Made by a program: the position numbers and the translations under genes. The notes under the pieces are model-generated. The model made no database searches and was not told the origin of the DNA. It saw only the letters and a list, made by a program, of their open reading frames with translations. Positions 54,090 to 64,000 of a stretch of 64,000 bases of DNA are shown one piece after another (positions within the stretch are counted from its first letter, which is position 1; each line of letters starts with the position of its first letter). This DNA is from Spongiibacteraceae bacterium (GTDB lineage: Bacteria > Pseudomonadota > Gammaproteobacteria > Pseudomonadales > Dasaniaceae), in assembly GCA_028280715.1 (NCBI GenBank), contig JANQLG010000023.1:1-64000 (forward strand), read 5' to 3'.

Positions 54090-55121
54090 ATGTCAGATAT
54101 TTGCTACAGTTTGGGACAATTGGCGGAAATGTTAGGTGCCGATTGTGTAGGGGATCCGGAAATTAAAATTTCCGGATTAGCAACGCTGGCATCCGCTACT
54201 ACAGGTCATCTTAGTTTTCTGGCTAACCCTAAATATCAAAAAGCTCTATCGACAACTACTGCCAGTGCAGTGATCGTCTCAGAAGATATGGTTGCACATT
54301 GCCCCTGTGCCAGTCTGGTGTCATCTAACCCCTATTTAACTTATGCTAACGTCTCTCAGCTTTTTGCAAAAAAATTTGCTAAACACCAGGGTGTTCACCC
54401 CAGTGCGGATATTCATAGCACGGCATCAATTGATACTTCTGCAACAATAGGTGCACATGTGTCCGTTGGCGCCAATGTGTCTATCGGCGCAAATACCATT
54501 CTGGATGCAGGGGTTGTTATTGGGGATGACTCAGTGATTGGAAAGGATTGCCATTTATATTCCAATGTTACTGTCTACCATGGCGTGGTTATGGGAGATA
54601 GGGTGAGCATACATAGCTCTACTGTTATCGGTAGCGATGGTTTTGGTTATGCACCCTCACCTGATAGAGAACAAGGTGGTTGGGTTAAAATTGCTCAGCT
54701 GGGTGGTGTGCGAATTGGCAATGATGTGGAAATAGGTGCTGCGACAACCATCGACCGCGGCGCTTTAGATGATACGGTTATTGGTGATCGTGTCATTATC
54801 GATAATCAGGTGCAGATTGCCCATAATGTTGAAATAGGTGAGAACACAGGCATTGCTGCTTGTACTGGTATTTCAGGAAGTACCAGAATTGGCAAAAATT
54901 GTACTCTCGCTGGAGGTGTTGGTTTAGTAGGGCATATTACTATTGCTGATAATGTGCATGTGACGGGCATGACGATGGTAACTAAATCCATCGATAAACC
55001 GGGTGCCTATTCATCAGGCACGCCAATGATGGAAACTCGTCAATGGAAAAAATCTGCAGTCAGGTTTGCACAGCTTGATGCAATGAGTAAACGTTTGGGT
55101 GAATTGGAGAAAAAAAACTGA
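54090..55121 (+). CDS. lpxD: UDP-3-O-(3-hydroxyacyl)glucosamine N-acyltransferase
   Basis: Third step of lipid A synthesis. The N-terminal uridine-binding domain opens YSLGQLAEMLGADCVGD. The left-handed beta-helix shows hexapeptide repeats (SASIDTSATIGAHVSVGANVSIGANT, IGNDVEIGAATTIDRG). The catalytic His is probably in VQIAHNVEIG. A C-terminal helix ends the protein. Length 343 is normal. Confidence 0.95.
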   Translation: MSDICYSLGQLAEMLGADCVGDPEIKISGLATLASATTGHLSFLANPKYQKALSTTTASAVIVSEDMVAHCPCASLVSSNPYLTYANVSQLFAKKFAKHQGVHPSADIHSTASIDTSATIGAHVSVGANVSIGANTILDAGVVIGDDSVIGKDCHLYSNVTVYHGVVMGDRVSIHSSTVIGSDGFGYAPSPDREQGGWVKIAQLGGVRIGNDVEIGAATTIDRGALDDTVIGDRVIIDNQVQIAHNVEIGENTGIAACTGISGSTRIGKNCTLAGGVGLVGHITIADNVHVTGMTMVTKSIDKPGAYSSGTPMMETRQWKKSAVRFAQLDAMSKRLGELEKKN

Positions 55122-55192
55122 CCTATTTATCGTTTAAGATAAATCGTTAGTTTTTAGTCAGTAAAACAAGGGTTGTAACAAGGGTTGTCTCC

Positions 55193-55630
55193 ATGATGGA
55201 AATAAAAGAAATACAAAAGTACTTGCCTCATCGTTATCCTTTTTTGTTGGTAGATCGCGTACTGGAACTCAATGAAGGTGACTCTATTGTTGCCGTTAAA
55301 AATGTATCCATTAATGAACCTTTTTTTGAAGGACATTTCCCTCAGAAAGCGGTTATGCCAGGCGTGTTGATAGTAGAAGCAATGGCGCAGGCAGCAGGCA
55401 TTCTCGGATTTAAAACTGAGAACAAGACCCCAGAAGATGGCTCAATCTATTTATTTGTCGGTGCCGATAATGTACGTTTTAAACGTCAAGTCGTTCCTGG
55501 TGATCAATTAATACTAAAAGTGAAGTATGTCACTGATCGCCGAGGCATATGGAAGTTTGATTGTGAGTCCTATGTCGATAATGAATTGGCAGCTTCGGCC
55601 TCTATTATTTGTGCTGACAAAGAATTGTAA
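55193..55630 (+). CDS. fabZ: 3-hydroxyacyl-[ACP] dehydratase FabZ
   Basis: Dehydrates 3-hydroxyacyl-ACP in fatty acid synthesis. It opens with [20 protein letters not shown]. The hot-dog active site has the catalytic His in [16 protein letters not shown] and Glu in [13 protein letters not shown]. Two adjacent ATG codons (55193 and 55196) are possible starts. Length 145 is normal. The gene stands between lpxD and lpxA, linking fatty acid and lipid A supply. Confidence 0.96.
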   Translation: MMEIKEIQKYLPHRYPFLLVDRVLELNEGDSIVAVKNVSINEPFFEGHFPQKAVMPGVLIVEAMAQAAGILGFKTENKTPEDGSIYLFVGADNVRFKRQVVPGDQLILKVKYVTDRRGIWKFDCESYVDNELAASASIICADKEL

Positions 55631-55644
55631 ACTGGAGAGATTGT

Positions 55645-56415
55645 TTGATTGATCCCCGCGCCATTATAGATCCTTCCGCTAAATTGGCGGATGATGTGGA
55701 AATTGGTCCCTGGACCATTGTTGGACCTGATGTGGAAATTGGTCCGGGCACTGTGATTGCTTCGCATGTGGTGCTGAAAGGTCCAACCAAAATTGGAGCT
55801 AATAATAAAATTCTGCAGTTTTCTTCAGTAGGTGAAGATACGCCTGATATGAAATATAAAGGTGAGCCTACTCGTCTGGTTATTGGTGATAATAATATTA
55901 TCCGCGAAGGTGTGACTATTCACCGTGGCACAGTTCAAGATCGCGCTGAAACAACAATAGGCGATAATAATTTGCTGATGGCCTATGTGCATGTGGGTCA
56001 TGATTCCGTGATTGGCAATCATTGTATTATGGTCAACAACGCTTCAGTTGCAGGTCATGTACATGTCGGTGATTGGGCTATCCTGGCGGGTTACACCTTG
56101 GTTCATCAGTTCTGTAAGATCGGTGCCCATAGTTTTAGTGGTTACGGTAGTCATATCAGTAAAGATGTACCTGCTTATGTCACGGTAAATGGCCAACCTG
56201 CCGAGGCGAAAACCATAAATGTCGAAGGCTTACGCCGCCGTGGATTTTCCAGCGAAGCTATCACCTTATTACGTAGAGCTTATAAGATTATCTATCGTCA
56301 GGGGCTAACTGTAGAAGAAGCGTTAGATAAGTTGAAGCAAATGGAGAAAGAGTGCGAAGAGTTGGGTGTATTGATCGAATCCCTGGAAAGATCAGCTCGA
56401 GGCATTATTCGATAA
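55645..56415 (+). CDS. lpxA: Acyl-[ACP]-UDP-N-acetylglucosamine O-acyltransferase
   Basis: First step of lipid A synthesis. It begins with TTG, with GGAGAG at a normal distance; the conserved MIDPRAIIDPSAKLADDVEIG confirms the start. The hexapeptide beta-helix includes TVIASHVVLKGPTKIG and the catalytic His region MAYVHVGHDSVIGNHC. The C-terminal helical domain begins near RRRGFSSEAI. Length 256 is normal. Start 14 bases after fabZ. Confidence 0.96.
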   Translation: MIDPRAIIDPSAKLADDVEIGPWTIVGPDVEIGPGTVIASHVVLKGPTKIGANNKILQFSSVGEDTPDMKYKGEPTRLVIGDNNIIREGVTIHRGTVQDRAETTIGDNNLLMAYVHVGHDSVIGNHCIMVNNASVAGHVHVGDWAILAGYTLVHQFCKIGAHSFSGYGSHISKDVPAYVTVNGQPAEAKTINVEGLRRRGFSSEAITLLRRAYKIIYRQGLTVEEALDKLKQMEKECEELGVLIESLERSARGIIR

Positions 56416-56483
56416 CACATGCGTGTGAAAACACACTTTTTCAATATCAAAATAAATCATCATTATAAAGAGACTATCGAGTT

Positions 56484-57671
56484 ATGGCTGCACTACGCAT
56501 AGGCATAGTAGTCGGTGAAGCGTCTGGTGATATTCTCGGTTCCAGTCTAATCAAAGCAATCAAACAAAAATATCCCGACGCGCAGTTTGAAGGTGTTGGC
56601 GGACCCTTAATGATTGCTGAAGGTTTTAATAGTCATTTCCCAATGGATCGGCTTTCGGTAATGGGTTTTGTGGAACCTTTTAAACGCCTGCCGGAATTAT
56701 TGAATATCCGCAAGAGCATCAAAGAATATTTTACTAACAATCCACCCGATTTATTTGTGGGTATTGACTCACCTGATTTTACGTTGAATATTGAATTGTT
56801 TTTGCGTGAAGCGGGTATTTTGACAGCGCATTATGTTAGTCCCTCTGTATGGGCATGGCGGCAGGGCCGGGTAAAAAAAATCGCTAAAGCCGTCGATAGG
56901 ATGCTAACGCTGCTGCCCTTTGAGGCTGAGTTTTATCACCAACACAATGTGCCAGTGACTTTTGTCGGCCACCCACTGGCTGATCAATTCGCTATTGATC
57001 CCAACGAACTGGAACAACAAAAACAAAACGTTCGCGAATTGTTTAATTTGCTGTCTTCCGATTCAGTGGTTGCGTTAATGCCAGGAAGTCGAGGTGGTGA
57101 AGTTAGTTTGTTAGCCGAACCATTTATTGAAACGGCCAGATGGTGTTTGCATCAGCGCAGTGATTTGAAGTTTATTATTCCCGCGGCGAATGACCAGCGT
57201 AAAAAACAAATCCAGCGACAATTGCAGGAGCGTGGGAAAGGTTTGCCAATTCAACTGGTCGATGGCCAATCTCGAGAAGTGATGACCGCAGCGGATGTGA
57301 TTTTAATGGCCTCGGGAACTGCAGCTTTGGAAGCGATGTTGTTGAAAAAGCCGATGGTGGTTGCTCATCGCTTATCGTGGTTTACTCATCTTATCGCTTT
57401 AATGATGGTAAAAATTAAATTTTTTTCGCTGCCCAATATTTTGGCTGGCGAGGCACTTATTCCTGAACTGCTACAAAAAGAAGTCAGGCCAGAAATGTTG
57501 GGACCTTTATTGTTAGAGCGCCTTCAGGATGAGCAGCAAAGGCAGCAATTAACAGCGCGTTTTACGGAATTACATGAGCAACTTCGTCAAGATGCTAGTA
57601 CGCGTGCGGCTGAAGTATTACTCACTATGATTGAAAAGAGAAAACAATCCTCAGGTATAGTTAATCAATAA
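56484..57671 (+). CDS. lpxB: Lipid A disaccharide synthase
   Basis: Glycosyltransferase joining UDP-diacylglucosamine and lipid [55 protein letters not shown] and the nucleotide-binding [20 protein letters not shown] are typical, as is [22 protein letters not shown]. Length 395 is slightly above E. coli. It ends 8 bases before rnhB. Confidence 0.96.
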   Translation: MAALRIGIVVGEASGDILGSSLIKAIKQKYPDAQFEGVGGPLMIAEGFNSHFPMDRLSVMGFVEPFKRLPELLNIRKSIKEYFTNNPPDLFVGIDSPDFTLNIELFLREAGILTAHYVSPSVWAWRQGRVKKIAKAVDRMLTLLPFEAEFYHQHNVPVTFVGHPLADQFAIDPNELEQQKQNVRELFNLLSSDSVVALMPGSRGGEVSLLAEPFIETARWCLHQRSDLKFIIPAANDQRKKQIQRQLQERGKGLPIQLVDGQSREVMTAADVILMASGTAALEAMLLKKPMVVAHRLSWFTHLIALMMVKIKFFSLPNILAGEALIPELLQKEVRPEMLGPLLLERLQDEQQRQQLTARFTELHEQLRQDASTRAAEVLLTMIEKRKQSSGIVNQ

Positions 57672-57679
57672 TAATTAAT

Positions 57680-58291
57680 ATGAAAATTGAACCCTTTGTT
57701 TCAACATATAATGGTGTCTTGATGGCCGGCGTCGATGAAGTCGGCCGAGGTCCATTGGCTGGTGATGTGGTAGCTGCGGCAGTTATCCTTGATCCCGAAC
57801 AGCCGATTGATGGTTTGGATGACTCGAAAAAATTAACTGAAAAAAAACGTGAAGCGTTGTTCCCTCAAATTCAAGAAAAGGCATTAAGCTGGAGTATCGC
57901 AAGAGCGTCAGTGCAGGAAATAGATGAGTTAAATATTCTACATGCCAGTATGCTGGCCATGAAGCGCGCCGTTGAAAGTTTAATTGTGCAGCCGGAACAT
58001 GTGCTGGTGGATGGCAACCGGATTCCGAAATGGCGTTATTCTGCGGAAGCTGTGGTGAAGGGAGATAGTAGAGTCAAAGCTATCGCAGCAGCATCCATTT
58101 TGGCGAAGGTCACCAGGGATCGAGAGATGATTGAGCTGGACCAGCAATATCCGGGTTATGGCCTGGCTGGGCATAAAGGTTATCCCACTAAAGTTCATAT
58201 GGCTGCGTTACAAGAACTCGGCCCAACGCCAATTCACCGCCGATCATTTGGCCCGGTGAGAAAACAAATTGAGCAGTTGGAATTGCTGTAA
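57680..58291 (+). CDS. rnhB: Ribonuclease HII
   Basis: Removes ribonucleotides from DNA. The acidic catalytic site is in [21 protein letters not shown], with the GRG motif; [22 protein letters not shown] and [14 protein letters not shown] follow. Length 203 is normal. It lies between lpxB and dnaE, as in E. coli. Confidence 0.96.
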   Translation: MKIEPFVSTYNGVLMAGVDEVGRGPLAGDVVAAAVILDPEQPIDGLDDSKKLTEKKREALFPQIQEKALSWSIARASVQEIDELNILHASMLAMKRAVESLIVQPEHVLVDGNRIPKWRYSAEAVVKGDSRVKAIAAASILAKVTRDREMIELDQQYPGYGLAGHKGYPTKVHMAALQELGPTPIHRRSFGPVRKQIEQLELL

Positions 58292-58425
58292 TTTGGGCTG
58301 CTGTAATTAGGACACGATTCCGTTACACTGCCCACACAATAACAATAGCCTCTACAATAAGTGGCTACAACAATAGTTTCTAACAACAGTCCCTGTCTGG
58401 TGTATTACGGGAGTAATTTCTATCC

Positions 58426-61400
58426 ATGACCGCTTCATTCGTCCATCTTCGCCTTCACAGTGAATTTTCATTAATTGATGGCCTGGTACGAATTAAACCG
58501 CTGGCGCAGCAGGTGGCCAATCTGGGGATGCCCGCCGTGGCATTAACTGATCACTGTAATTTATTTGCTCAGGTTAAGTTTTACAAAGCGGCGATTGCAG
58601 CGGGAATAAAACCAATTTATGGCAGTGATTTCCTGCTGATAGACGACGAAGATGATACCCAAGTCAGTAAACTGTGCCTATTGGCGCAAAGTGATCGGGG
58701 TTATCGCCATCTTACGGAATTAATTTCCAAGGCCTATCAGGAAGGTCAGCATCTGGGCGTACCTTATCTAAAGCGAAGCTGGTTGCCGAATTTTGCTGAA
58801 GGATTAATTGCTTTATCCGGCGGTCGTGAGGGTGAAGTAGGGCAGGCGCTAATTTCCTCCAAACTCGCTATTGCCGAACAGCGTTTAGCGCAAATGATGG
58901 AGTGGTTTCCTGATCGGTTTTATTTAGAATTGCAGCGTACCGGCCGCGAAAATGAAGAGGATTATTTGCACGCTGCGGTAGAGCTTGCCGCTAAGATGGA
59001 CTGCCCGGTAGTGGCTACCAATGACGTTTGCTTTTTAAAGGCCGATGAATTTGAGGCTCATGAAGTACGGGTCTGTATTCACGATGGCAGGGCGCTGGAT
59101 GATCCGAGACGAGTGAGAGCGCACAGTGATCAACAGTATCTGCGTTCACCAGAGGAAATGGCTGAGTTGTTCAGTGATATTCCGGAAGCACTGGAAAACA
59201 CTGTTGAAATTGCCAAGCGTTGCAATGTGGAAGTCAGCCTTGGTACCTATTACTTACCTGAATATCCTATTCCTGATGATTTTGAAAATGACCCGTTTTT
59301 CCAACATGAGTCCTATGAGGGTTTAAAACAACAAACCCAGCGCGTACTTAAAACGAAATGGGAAGGGAAAGAAGATACCCCTGAATATGCCAAAGAGTTG
59401 CGAACTGGCATTTTCTTCCGAAAAATTTCTATTGAAGGCCTGAACGAACGCCTGCAGTTTTTGTTTGCCGATAAAGCTGATGAAAAACGCCCAGCCTATC
59501 GGGAGCGGCTGGATTTCGAGCTGGATATTATTCTGGAGATGGGATTCCCCGGTTACTTCCTGATCGTGATGGACTTTATTCAATGGGGTAAAGACCACGA
59601 TATTCCAGTGGGTCCCGGGCGTGGTTCGGGAGCGGGTTCATTAGTGGCCTACGCGCAGAAAATCACTGACCTTGATCCGCTGGAATACGATCTTCTGTTC
59701 GAACGTTTCCTTAATCCGGAACGGGTATCCATGCCTGACTTCGATGTGGATTTCTGTATGGATAACCGCGATCAGGTGATTGCCTACGTTGCCGATAACT
59801 ACGGGCGTGATGCGGTCAGCCAGATCATTACCTTCGGTACCATGGCGGCCAAGGCGGTGGTGCGTGATGTAGCGAGGGCGCAGGGTAAATCCTACGGCTT
59901 GGCCGACAAGCTTTCCAAAATGATTCCCTTCGAAGTCGGCATGACTCTACAAAAGGCCTACGAGCAGGAAGAAATACTGCGTGATTTTCTTCGTGATGAT
60001 GACGAGGCTAATGAGATCTGGGAGATGGCGCTGCAACTGGAGGGCATCACCCGTAACACCGGTAAACACGCCGGGGGTGTGGTGATCGCGCCATCCAAAC
60101 TTACCGATTTTGCACCACTGTATTGTGATGAGAGCGGTCAGGGACTAGTCACCCAGTTTGATAAAAATGATGTTGAAGACGTTGGCTTGGTGAAGTTCGA
60201 CTTCCTGGGGCTGCGTACTCTGACCATCATCGACTGGGCGGTGAAAATGATCAACCGTCCCAAGGCTGATGGCAGCGCCATTGACTTGGAAATCGAGCGA
60301 ATACCTTTAGATGATCCGCCCACCTTCCAGTTGCTGAAGCGCGCTGAAACCACCGCAGTATTCCAGCTGGAATCTCGCGGCATGAAGGATCTGATCAAGC
60401 GCCTGCAGCCGGACAACCTCGAAGATATGATCGCCCTGGTGGCGTTGTTTCGTCCGGGGCCATTGGATTCAGGTATGGTGGACGACTTTGTTAACCGTAA
60501 GCACGGGCGAGCCGAAGTGGCCTATCCCGATGCTCAGTATCAGCACGAATGGCTAAAGCCCATATTGGAACCTACCTACGGGGTTATCGTCTATCAGGAG
60601 CAGGTCATGCAGATCGCTCAAGAGCTGGCGGGCTATAGCCTGGGTGGCGCGGATTTACTGCGTCGGGCGATGGGTAAAAAGAAACCCGAGGAAATGGCCA
60701 AACAGCGAACCACCTTTGAAGAAGGTGCCAAGTCCAAGGGGGTTGATCCCGATTTGGCGATCAAAATCTTCGATCTGGTGGAGAAATTTGCCGGTTACGG
60801 TTTTAACAAATCGCACTCGGCCGCTTATGCGTTGGTGTCCTACCAGACTGCCTGGCTGAAAGCCCATTACCCCGCCGAATTTATGGCTGCGACCATGAGC
60901 TCGGAATTGCAAAATACCGACAAGATAGTGATCTTTATTGAAGAGTGCCGGGCAATGAAACTGGATTATCGTCTGCCGGACGTCAACGAAGGCGAGTACA
61001 TGTTTACCGTGAATCCAGAAGGCGCCATCGTGTATGGCCTGGGCGCTATCAAGGGCCTAGGTGAAGGCCCAATTGAGAACATTATTGCGGCCAGAGAAGA
61101 AGGTGGGCCCTTTAAGGATTTATTCGATTTCTGTGAGCGTACAGATCCGCGCAAAGTGAACAAACGCGCCATCGAGGCACTGATTCGCTCTGGCTCTTTT
61201 GATAGTTTGGGTGTTAATCGTTCGATTTTAATGGCATCCATGCAAGAGGCAGTGAAAGCTGCTGAACAAAGTGCCGGCAATCGAGATGCTGGTATGGTGG
61301 ATTTGTTTGGCAGTGTGGTACAGGCGGATGATGAAGGTGATGTTTACGCCAATTACCGCCAGATCCGGCCCTGGTCGCCCAAGCAACAATTGGGTGGTGA

Positions 61401-62151
61401 AAAGGAAACCTTAGGGCTGTACGTTACGGGCCACCCCATCGACGAGTACGAAAAGGAATTGCGGCAGTTTGTTAAAAACCGCATTGTTGATCTCAAGCCT
61501 GACTTTAATAATCAGCAGATGGCGGGGCTGGTCGTTGCCATGCGCACCATGAAAAATAAACGTGGCGATACCATGGCCTTTATTACCTTGGATGATCGTT
61601 CAGCCAGAATTGAAGTGACCTTGTTTGCCGATGCTTTCGATGCCGTACGTGAAAAAATTAGCAAGGATGTGATTCTGGTGGTGGAAGGACAGGTGACTCA
61701 TGATGATTATTCCGGTGAGCTAAAGGTTCGTGGCAAGGCCGTTAAGACCCTGTTGGATGCCAGGATGTCGCAAATTAATTCCCTGGTTCTGACCTTAAAG
61801 GCGGAAGATTTCAATGGCAGTTCCCAGAGGGCGGGCAATACTTCTGGGAAAAATGGATTCAGCCAACAGTTTAAAGAATTGCTGGAACCCAGCTTGAACG
61901 GTCCTTGCCCAGTGATTATCGATTACCAGCGCTCTGATGCCTGCGGAAGAATAGAATTGGGCCGTCAGTGGTCAGTTCAGCCCAGTGACGAACTCATCCA
62001 GCGCTTACGTGATTACTTTGGGCCTGACTGTGTTAGTTTAAACTATGAGAGTAATACCACGAGGTTGATAGCGCAGCGAGACGTTAACGCGGCACAGCGA
62101 GAAGTTAACACAACACAGCAGGAAGTCGCCCGAGAAAAGGTCAATTATTAA
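58426..62151 (+). CDS. dnaE: DNA polymerase III subunit alpha
   Basis: Catalytic subunit of the replicative polymerase, 1241 residues. The N-terminal PHP domain starts [16 protein letters not shown]. The palm has [14 protein letters not shown] and the catalytic aspartates in MPDFDVDF (about 438-442). The OB-fold is near [25 protein letters not shown]. It is about 80 residues longer than E. coli DnaE. Part of this is a C-terminal tail with three degenerate 7-residue repeats ([21 protein letters not shown]) encoded by 21-bp repeats at 62074-62136. Confidence 0.97.
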   Translation: MTASFVHLRLHSEFSLIDGLVRIKPLAQQVANLGMPAVALTDHCNLFAQVKFYKAAIAAGIKPIYGSDFLLIDDEDDTQVSKLCLLAQSDRGYRHLTELISKAYQEGQHLGVPYLKRSWLPNFAEGLIALSGGREGEVGQALISSKLAIAEQRLAQMMEWFPDRFYLELQRTGRENEEDYLHAAVELAAKMDCPVVATNDVCFLKADEFEAHEVRVCIHDGRALDDPRRVRAHSDQQYLRSPEEMAELFSDIPEALENTVEIAKRCNVEVSLGTYYLPEYPIPDDFENDPFFQHESYEGLKQQTQRVLKTKWEGKEDTPEYAKELRTGIFFRKISIEGLNERLQFLFADKADEKRPAYRERLDFELDIILEMGFPGYFLIVMDFIQWGKDHDIPVGPGRGSGAGSLVAYAQKITDLDPLEYDLLFERFLNPERVSMPDFDVDFCMDNRDQVIAYVADNYGRDAVSQIITFGTMAAKAVVRDVARAQGKSYGLADKLSKMIPFEVGMTLQKAYEQEEILRDFLRDDDEANEIWEMALQLEGITRNTGKHAGGVVIAPSKLTDFAPLYCDESGQGLVTQFDKNDVEDVGLVKFDFLGLRTLTIIDWAVKMINRPKADGSAIDLEIERIPLDDPPTFQLLKRAETTAVFQLESRGMKDLIKRLQPDNLEDMIALVALFRPGPLDSGMVDDFVNRKHGRAEVAYPDAQYQHEWLKPILEPTYGVIVYQEQVMQIAQELAGYSLGGADLLRRAMGKKKPEEMAKQRTTFEEGAKSKGVDPDLAIKIFDLVEKFAGYGFNKSHSAAYALVSYQTAWLKAHYPAEFMAATMSSELQNTDKIVIFIEECRAMKLDYRLPDVNEGEYMFTVNPEGAIVYGLGAIKGLGEGPIENIIAAREEGGPFKDLFDFCERTDPRKVNKRAIEALIRSGSFDSLGVNRSILMASMQEAVKAAEQSAGNRDAGMVDLFGSVVQADDEGDVYANYRQIRPWSPKQQLGGEKETLGLYVTGHPIDEYEKELRQFVKNRIVDLKPDFNNQQMAGLVVAMRTMKNKRGDTMAFITLDDRSARIEVTLFADAFDAVREKISKDVILVVEGQVTHDDYSGELKVRGKAVKTLLDARMSQINSLVLTLKAEDFNGSSQRAGNTSGKNGFSQQFKELLEPSLNGPCPVIIDYQRSDACGRIELGRQWSVQPSDELIQRLRDYFGPDCVSLNYESNTTRLIAQRDVNAAQREVNTTQQEVAREKVNY
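62074..62136 (+). repeat. Three 21-bp degenerate tandem repeats in the dnaE 3' end
   Basis: CAGCGAGACGTTAACGCGGC(A), CAGCGAGAAGTTAACACAAC(A) and CAGCAGGAAGTCGCCCGAGA(A) follow each other without gaps. They encode the last repeats of the DnaE tail. Confidence 0.7.
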
Positions 62152-62245
62152 GGTCGTCTAAAAGGGTGGTCGACTATAAGGCGATAATCGCGTATCGTTG
62201 CGCACTTTACTTTTGACCACATACGTACCAGATTGATAGACGTTT

Positions 62246-63196
62246 ATGAATCCGAATTTCCTCGATTTTGAACAACCCATCGCTGAGCTTGAAGTGAAAA
62301 TTGAAGAGTTACAGTTGGTGGGTTCCGATAATGACCTCAATATCGCCGAAGAGATTAATAAGCTAAGGGATAAAAGCACCAAGCTTACCGAGAAAATATT
62401 TGCCAATCTGTCGCCTTGGGAAACAGTTAAGGTTGCCCGTCATCCGCAGCGCCCCTACAGCGTGGATTACATCGAACGGGTTTTCACTGACTTTGAAGAA
62501 CTACACGGTGATCGCCACTTCGCTGATGATAAAGCGATAGTGGGTGGTTTGGCGCGCCTTGATGGCGAACCCGTGATGGTGATCGGTCAGGAGAAAGGCC
62601 GCAGTGTTCAGGACAAAGTAAAACGCAATTTTGGTATGCCCAAACCGGAAGGTTACCGTAAAGCTCTGCGTTTAATGGAAATGGCAGAACGTTTTAAACT
62701 GCCGATTATCACTTTAATTGATACGCCAGGGGCTTATCCTGGTATTGATAGTGAAGAGCGTGGTATCAGTGAAGCGATTGCACAAAACCTGGCAGTGATG
62801 TCGCGTCTTAAAACACCAATTATTTGTGTGGTAATTGGTGAAGGTAGTTCCGGTGGCGCTCTGGGTATTGGTGTGGGTGATCATTTGGCGATGTTGCAAT
62901 ATTCAACCTACTTTGTCATTTCTCCTGAAGGTTGTGCCAATATTATTTGGAAAACTTCAGATAAAGCACCTGATGCGGCAGAAGCGATGGGTTTGACGTC
63001 CACAGTACTTGAGAATCTTGGCATTGTTGATTCAACTATAGAAGAACCGTTAGGTGGTGCGCATCGCGATATCGATTTAATGTCCAGCAGGATTAAAGAT
63101 CATCTTGTTAAGCAATTAAATCTGTTAAAAGAATTGCCCGAAGATCAGTTACTCGATAAGCGTTATCAGCGTTTAATGTCCTACGGTAACGAATAA
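62246..63196 (+). CDS. accA: Acetyl-CoA carboxylase carboxyltransferase subunit alpha
   Basis: Alpha subunit of the carboxyltransferase making malonyl-CoA for fatty acids; 316 residues. The start [22 protein letters not shown], the [22 protein letters not shown] segment, and [17 protein letters not shown] are near-invariant in the family. It lies directly after dnaE, the order known from E. coli. Confidence 0.97.
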   Translation: MNPNFLDFEQPIAELEVKIEELQLVGSDNDLNIAEEINKLRDKSTKLTEKIFANLSPWETVKVARHPQRPYSVDYIERVFTDFEELHGDRHFADDKAIVGGLARLDGEPVMVIGQEKGRSVQDKVKRNFGMPKPEGYRKALRLMEMAERFKLPIITLIDTPGAYPGIDSEERGISEAIAQNLAVMSRLKTPIICVVIGEGSSGGALGIGVGDHLAMLQYSTYFVISPEGCANIIWKTSDKAPDAAEAMGLTSTVLENLGIVDSTIEEPLGGAHRDIDLMSSRIKDHLVKQLNLLKELPEDQLLDKRYQRLMSYGNE

Positions 63197-63286
63197 GCAG
63201 CACCGTTTTTTAAAAGTACTAGCGGATCATTGCTGGTAAGTAAGTCGCCGGAAAATAAATACTGGCACATAAAAACAGCGGAACGC

Positions 63287-64000
63287 ATGAGCTTATTGAA
63301 TGATTTCCAAAACACTATTACTCCCTTTCTGGATGCCCGTCGCTGGTTAGTTGCTTATAGCGGTGGAGTCGATTCCCATGTATTACTACACCTCTTAGTC
63401 AACACGCCTGATCACCCCCCCATCACAGCTATCCATATCAACCATCAGTTACAGGACGAATCTGATCAATGGTTACAGCACTGCGAAAAAATTGCTTCTC
63501 AGCTCAATGTAGAATTTGATAGCCGCAGTGTTGATGTTCGTTGCTCTGGTGGTGAAAGCTTGGAAGATAAAGCACGTCAGGCGCGTTATGGAGTGTTCGA
63601 GTCGATTTTAGCCATTGGTGATGTGTTAATGATGGGGCATCACCGTGATGATCAGGTTGAAACCCTGTTGTTGAGGATGTTGCGCGGTAGTGGTGCCCAG
63701 GGTAATGCTGCAATCCCTCAAAGGAGGATGTTGGGGCTGGGGCAATTATTCCGGCCATTACTGGGTAGCTCACGGGAGCAAATTGAAGCCTACGCCACTG
63801 AGCAAAAACTCCATTGGATAGAAGATCCAAGCAATCAAAGCATACAACATGATCGAAATTTTCTGCGTCAAGAGTTGTTCCCTTTGCTGGAAGATCGCTG
63901 GCCTAAATACCGGGCAACTCTGGCACGCAGTGCAGCGCTCAGTGAAGAAGCTGCGGCATTAAATCAGGAGCTGGCAGAGATCGATTTTCATAGCCAGGGC
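63287..64000 (+). CDS. tilS: tRNA(Ile)-lysidine synthase (3' partial)
   Basis: Converts the CAU anticodon cytidine of a tRNA(Ile) to lysidine, using ATP. An ATG at 63287 opens a frame of 238 codons with no stop before the right edge, so the C-terminal part is missing. The ATP-binding P-loop is AYSGGVDSHVLLHLL. MGHHRDDQVETLLLRMLRGSGAQG and RPLLGSSREQIEAYATEQKLHWIEDPSN are family motifs. It follows accA, as in E. coli. Confidence 0.92.
   Translation, partial: MSLLNDFQNTITPFLDARRWLVAYSGGVDSHVLLHLLVNTPDHPPITAIHINHQLQDESDQWLQHCEKIASQLNVEFDSRSVDVRCSGGESLEDKARQARYGVFESILAIGDVLMMGHHRDDQVETLLLRMLRGSGAQGNAAIPQRRMLGLGQLFRPLLGSSREQIEAYATEQKLHWIEDPSNQSIQHDRNFLRQELFPLLEDRWPKYRATLARSAALSEEAAALNQELAEIDFHSQG

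Noticed and set aside
63504-63830. Minus-strand frame at the right end
   Set aside because: Antisense to tilS, whose motifs (SGGVDS, DDQVETLLLR) are certain.

Overview
The window looks like a marine, polysaccharide-degrading gammaproteobacterium close to the Cellvibrionales/Pseudomonas lineage. The evidence is the Pseudomonas-type gene order dapD-arsC-nth-dapC-glnD-map divergent from rpsB-tsf-pyrH-frr-uppS-cdsA-dxr-rseP-bamA-skp-lpxD-fabZ-lpxA-lpxB-rnhB-dnaE-accA-tilS, the moderate GC, and several secreted multidomain glycoside hydrolases. The assignment is inferred from gene order and protein character only. No rRNA or tRNA gene, CRISPR array, transposase or integrase was recognised.

Region 1 (1-6404) is an iron-responsive envelope redox/TonB locus: the end of an ExbB-like gene, exbD, a flavodoxin, a DUF2271 protein, a broken small gene, a PepSY-type membrane protein, then a very good Fur box in front of a DUF4198 protein, an eight-EF-hand lipoprotein and an ApbE flavin transferase fused to a second DUF2271 domain. 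The stand-alone DUF2271 protein carries a DGVTGAT flavinylation-type motif that the ApbE-fused copy lacks. This suggests an enzyme and substrate pair for covalent periplasmic flavinylation.

Region 2 (6418-14000) is accessory: an orphan PhnD-like binding protein, a small lipoprotein, a large secreted putative glycosidase with FN3, DNRLRE and dockerin-like modules (minus strand), a PDZ protein, a DUF488 protein and a membrane diguanylate cyclase.

Region 3 (14335-26184) is the most unusual part. A GH30-like enzyme with F5/8C, FN3 and dockerin-like modules is followed by a PEP-CTERM protein whose body resembles a cohesin fold. Together with the dockerin enzyme at 8.5-11.1 kb this could form a surface-attached cohesin/dockerin system. 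Then come a membrane-embedded AraC regulator and a three-gene operon: a GH26 beta-1,3-xylanase-like enzyme, a di-haem DHOR-type cytochrome with two CBM31-like modules, and a GH26 beta-1,3-xylanase with two CBM31-like modules. The reading is a beta-1,3-xylan (green/red algal wall) degradation locus with a substrate-targeted redox protein.

Region 4 (26265-35400) holds a small secreted lipase, a PspA-like/membrane protein pair with an XRE regulator, the trifunctional acyltransferase Aas, a di-haem cytochrome c peroxidase, a structured intergenic stretch and a small conserved-looking ORF with a strong terminator.

Region 5 (35451-64000) is conserved housekeeping: lysine/peptidoglycan precursor synthesis, PII signalling, translation factors, isoprenoid and phospholipid synthesis, outer-membrane assembly, lipid A synthesis, the replicative polymerase, acetyl-CoA carboxylase alpha and the start of tilS, which runs off the right edge.
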